Assembly (NCBI GenBank): GCA_903860855.1
Contig: CAIOSF010000013.1
Coordinates: 1-6,164, forward strand
DNA: 6,164 bases
Source of the DNA: an uncultured Alphaproteobacteria bacterium
Lineage (GTDB): Bacteria > Pseudomonadota > Alphaproteobacteria > Rickettsiales > Midichloriaceae
Direction of reading: 5' to 3'
Shown: positions 5,756 to 6,164 of the stretch, in pieces
Position numbering within the stretch: position 1 is the first letter of the stretch
How the letters are laid out: each line of letters begins with the position of its first letter
Notes under the pieces: generated by a model
Database searches by the model: none
What the model saw: only the letters and a program-made list of their open reading frames with translations
What the model was told of the DNA's origin: nothing
Made by a program: the position numbers and the translations under genes

Positions 5756-6164
5756 TTGCTGCGGCAGCAGCAGCTGTAGTTGGCTACTTTTTGGCCCCCG
5801 TACTAGGTGCTATAGCGGCCGGTATAGTCGGGACCATGGCAGCAGCTGTTGTTGGTTATGGGATGACTATAGTTGTAAAAGCCATAGCCCATACAATAAA
5901 CAAGAATAAGCTTGATAATGGGCTAACGGCAGACCCTAAGATCGAGATGAAGGTAGAAAAAGAGAAAGGATTAGAAAAAGAGAAGGTACCAGAGAAGATA
6001 CTGGAGGAGGTGAAGGTAGAGAAAGTGGCGCAAGTAGTGCAGGAAATAGGATCAGAAGGGAAGAAGCATTTGAAGGAAGAAGTGGTACTTAAAAGCACTG
6101 ATAAGGTTAACTCTAGTATCGATGATAAATCGGGTGAGCTGGCGAAGCTTCAAGAGAAAATTGA
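5728..6164 (+). CDS. 3' continuation of the membrane-hairpin protein, partial at the window edge
   Basis: This frame is open for 145 codons to the right edge; if translated separately it would start at GTG 5731 or ATG 5737. It opens with a long hydrophobic stretch (5728-5877) rich in Ala, Gly and Val. The stretch has two membrane-length halves around YFLAPVLGA, the same size and layout as the hairpin at 5210-5350. After it come KAIAHTINKNK and a strongly charged Lys/Glu segment (about 5941-6105: KVEKEKGLEKEK, KILEEVKVEK) likely to form helix or coiled coil, still open at the edge. The repeated order of 'F/Y-I-K approach, hairpin, charged helix' on both sides of the break argues that this is one gene whose ancestral product spanned both frames: 244 plus 145 residues, at least 389. 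The function is unknown; membrane insertion or oligomerisation is likely from the sequence. Confidence 0.7.

Noticed and set aside
5856..6098. Minus-strand open frame of 80 codons
   Set aside because: Same reason: it is the antisense of a Lys/Glu-rich coding segment, giving Ser/Phe/Thr runs.

Overview
The window reads as accessory-rich chromosome of an AT-rich, host-associated alphaproteobacterium, most likely of Rickettsiales or Holosporales type. This placement is an inference from three things: the BamD and MurC sequences look alphaproteobacterial, ribosome binding sites are weak, and large surface or secreted proteins flank two housekeeping genes. No rRNA, tRNA, CRISPR array or intact insertion sequence is visible.

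Layout. (1) Positions 2109 down to 1, minus strand: a large protein of tandem Ig/cadherin-like domains with no signal peptide. It runs off the left edge and is split by a one-base frameshift near 1609. (2) Positions 2110-2475: a 366-base divergent intergenic region. It holds a perfect 10-bp dyad, candidate promoters in both directions, and a short minus-strand reading frame that may be a gene remnant. (3) Positions 2476-4859, plus strand: a two-gene unit. bamD encodes the outer-membrane assembly lipoprotein and murC encodes UDP-N-acetylmuramate--L-alanine ligase; they overlap by ATGA. murC carries an in-frame insert of roughly 25-30 codons that coincides with a 94-base imperfect palindrome, much like the palindromic elements known from Rickettsia genes. 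(4) Positions 4860-4996: an intergenic region with several small dyads. (5) Position 4997 to the right edge, plus strand: an unrecognised protein with two bilobed hydrophobic hairpins separated by charged, coiled-coil-like linkers, reminiscent of inclusion-membrane-type effectors. It is interrupted by a one-base frameshift at a run of six G.

How it fits together. bamD and murC serve envelope building: BamD inserts beta-barrel proteins in the outer membrane, and MurC adds the first amino acid of the peptidoglycan stem peptide. The flanking genes look like host- or surface-directed accessory proteins. In both, the frame is restored by adding a single base at a G run. This leaves three readings open: decay, phase switching, or homopolymer errors in the assembly. 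All coordinates and translations were worked out by hand from the sequence. Family names come from motif recognition, not from a database search.
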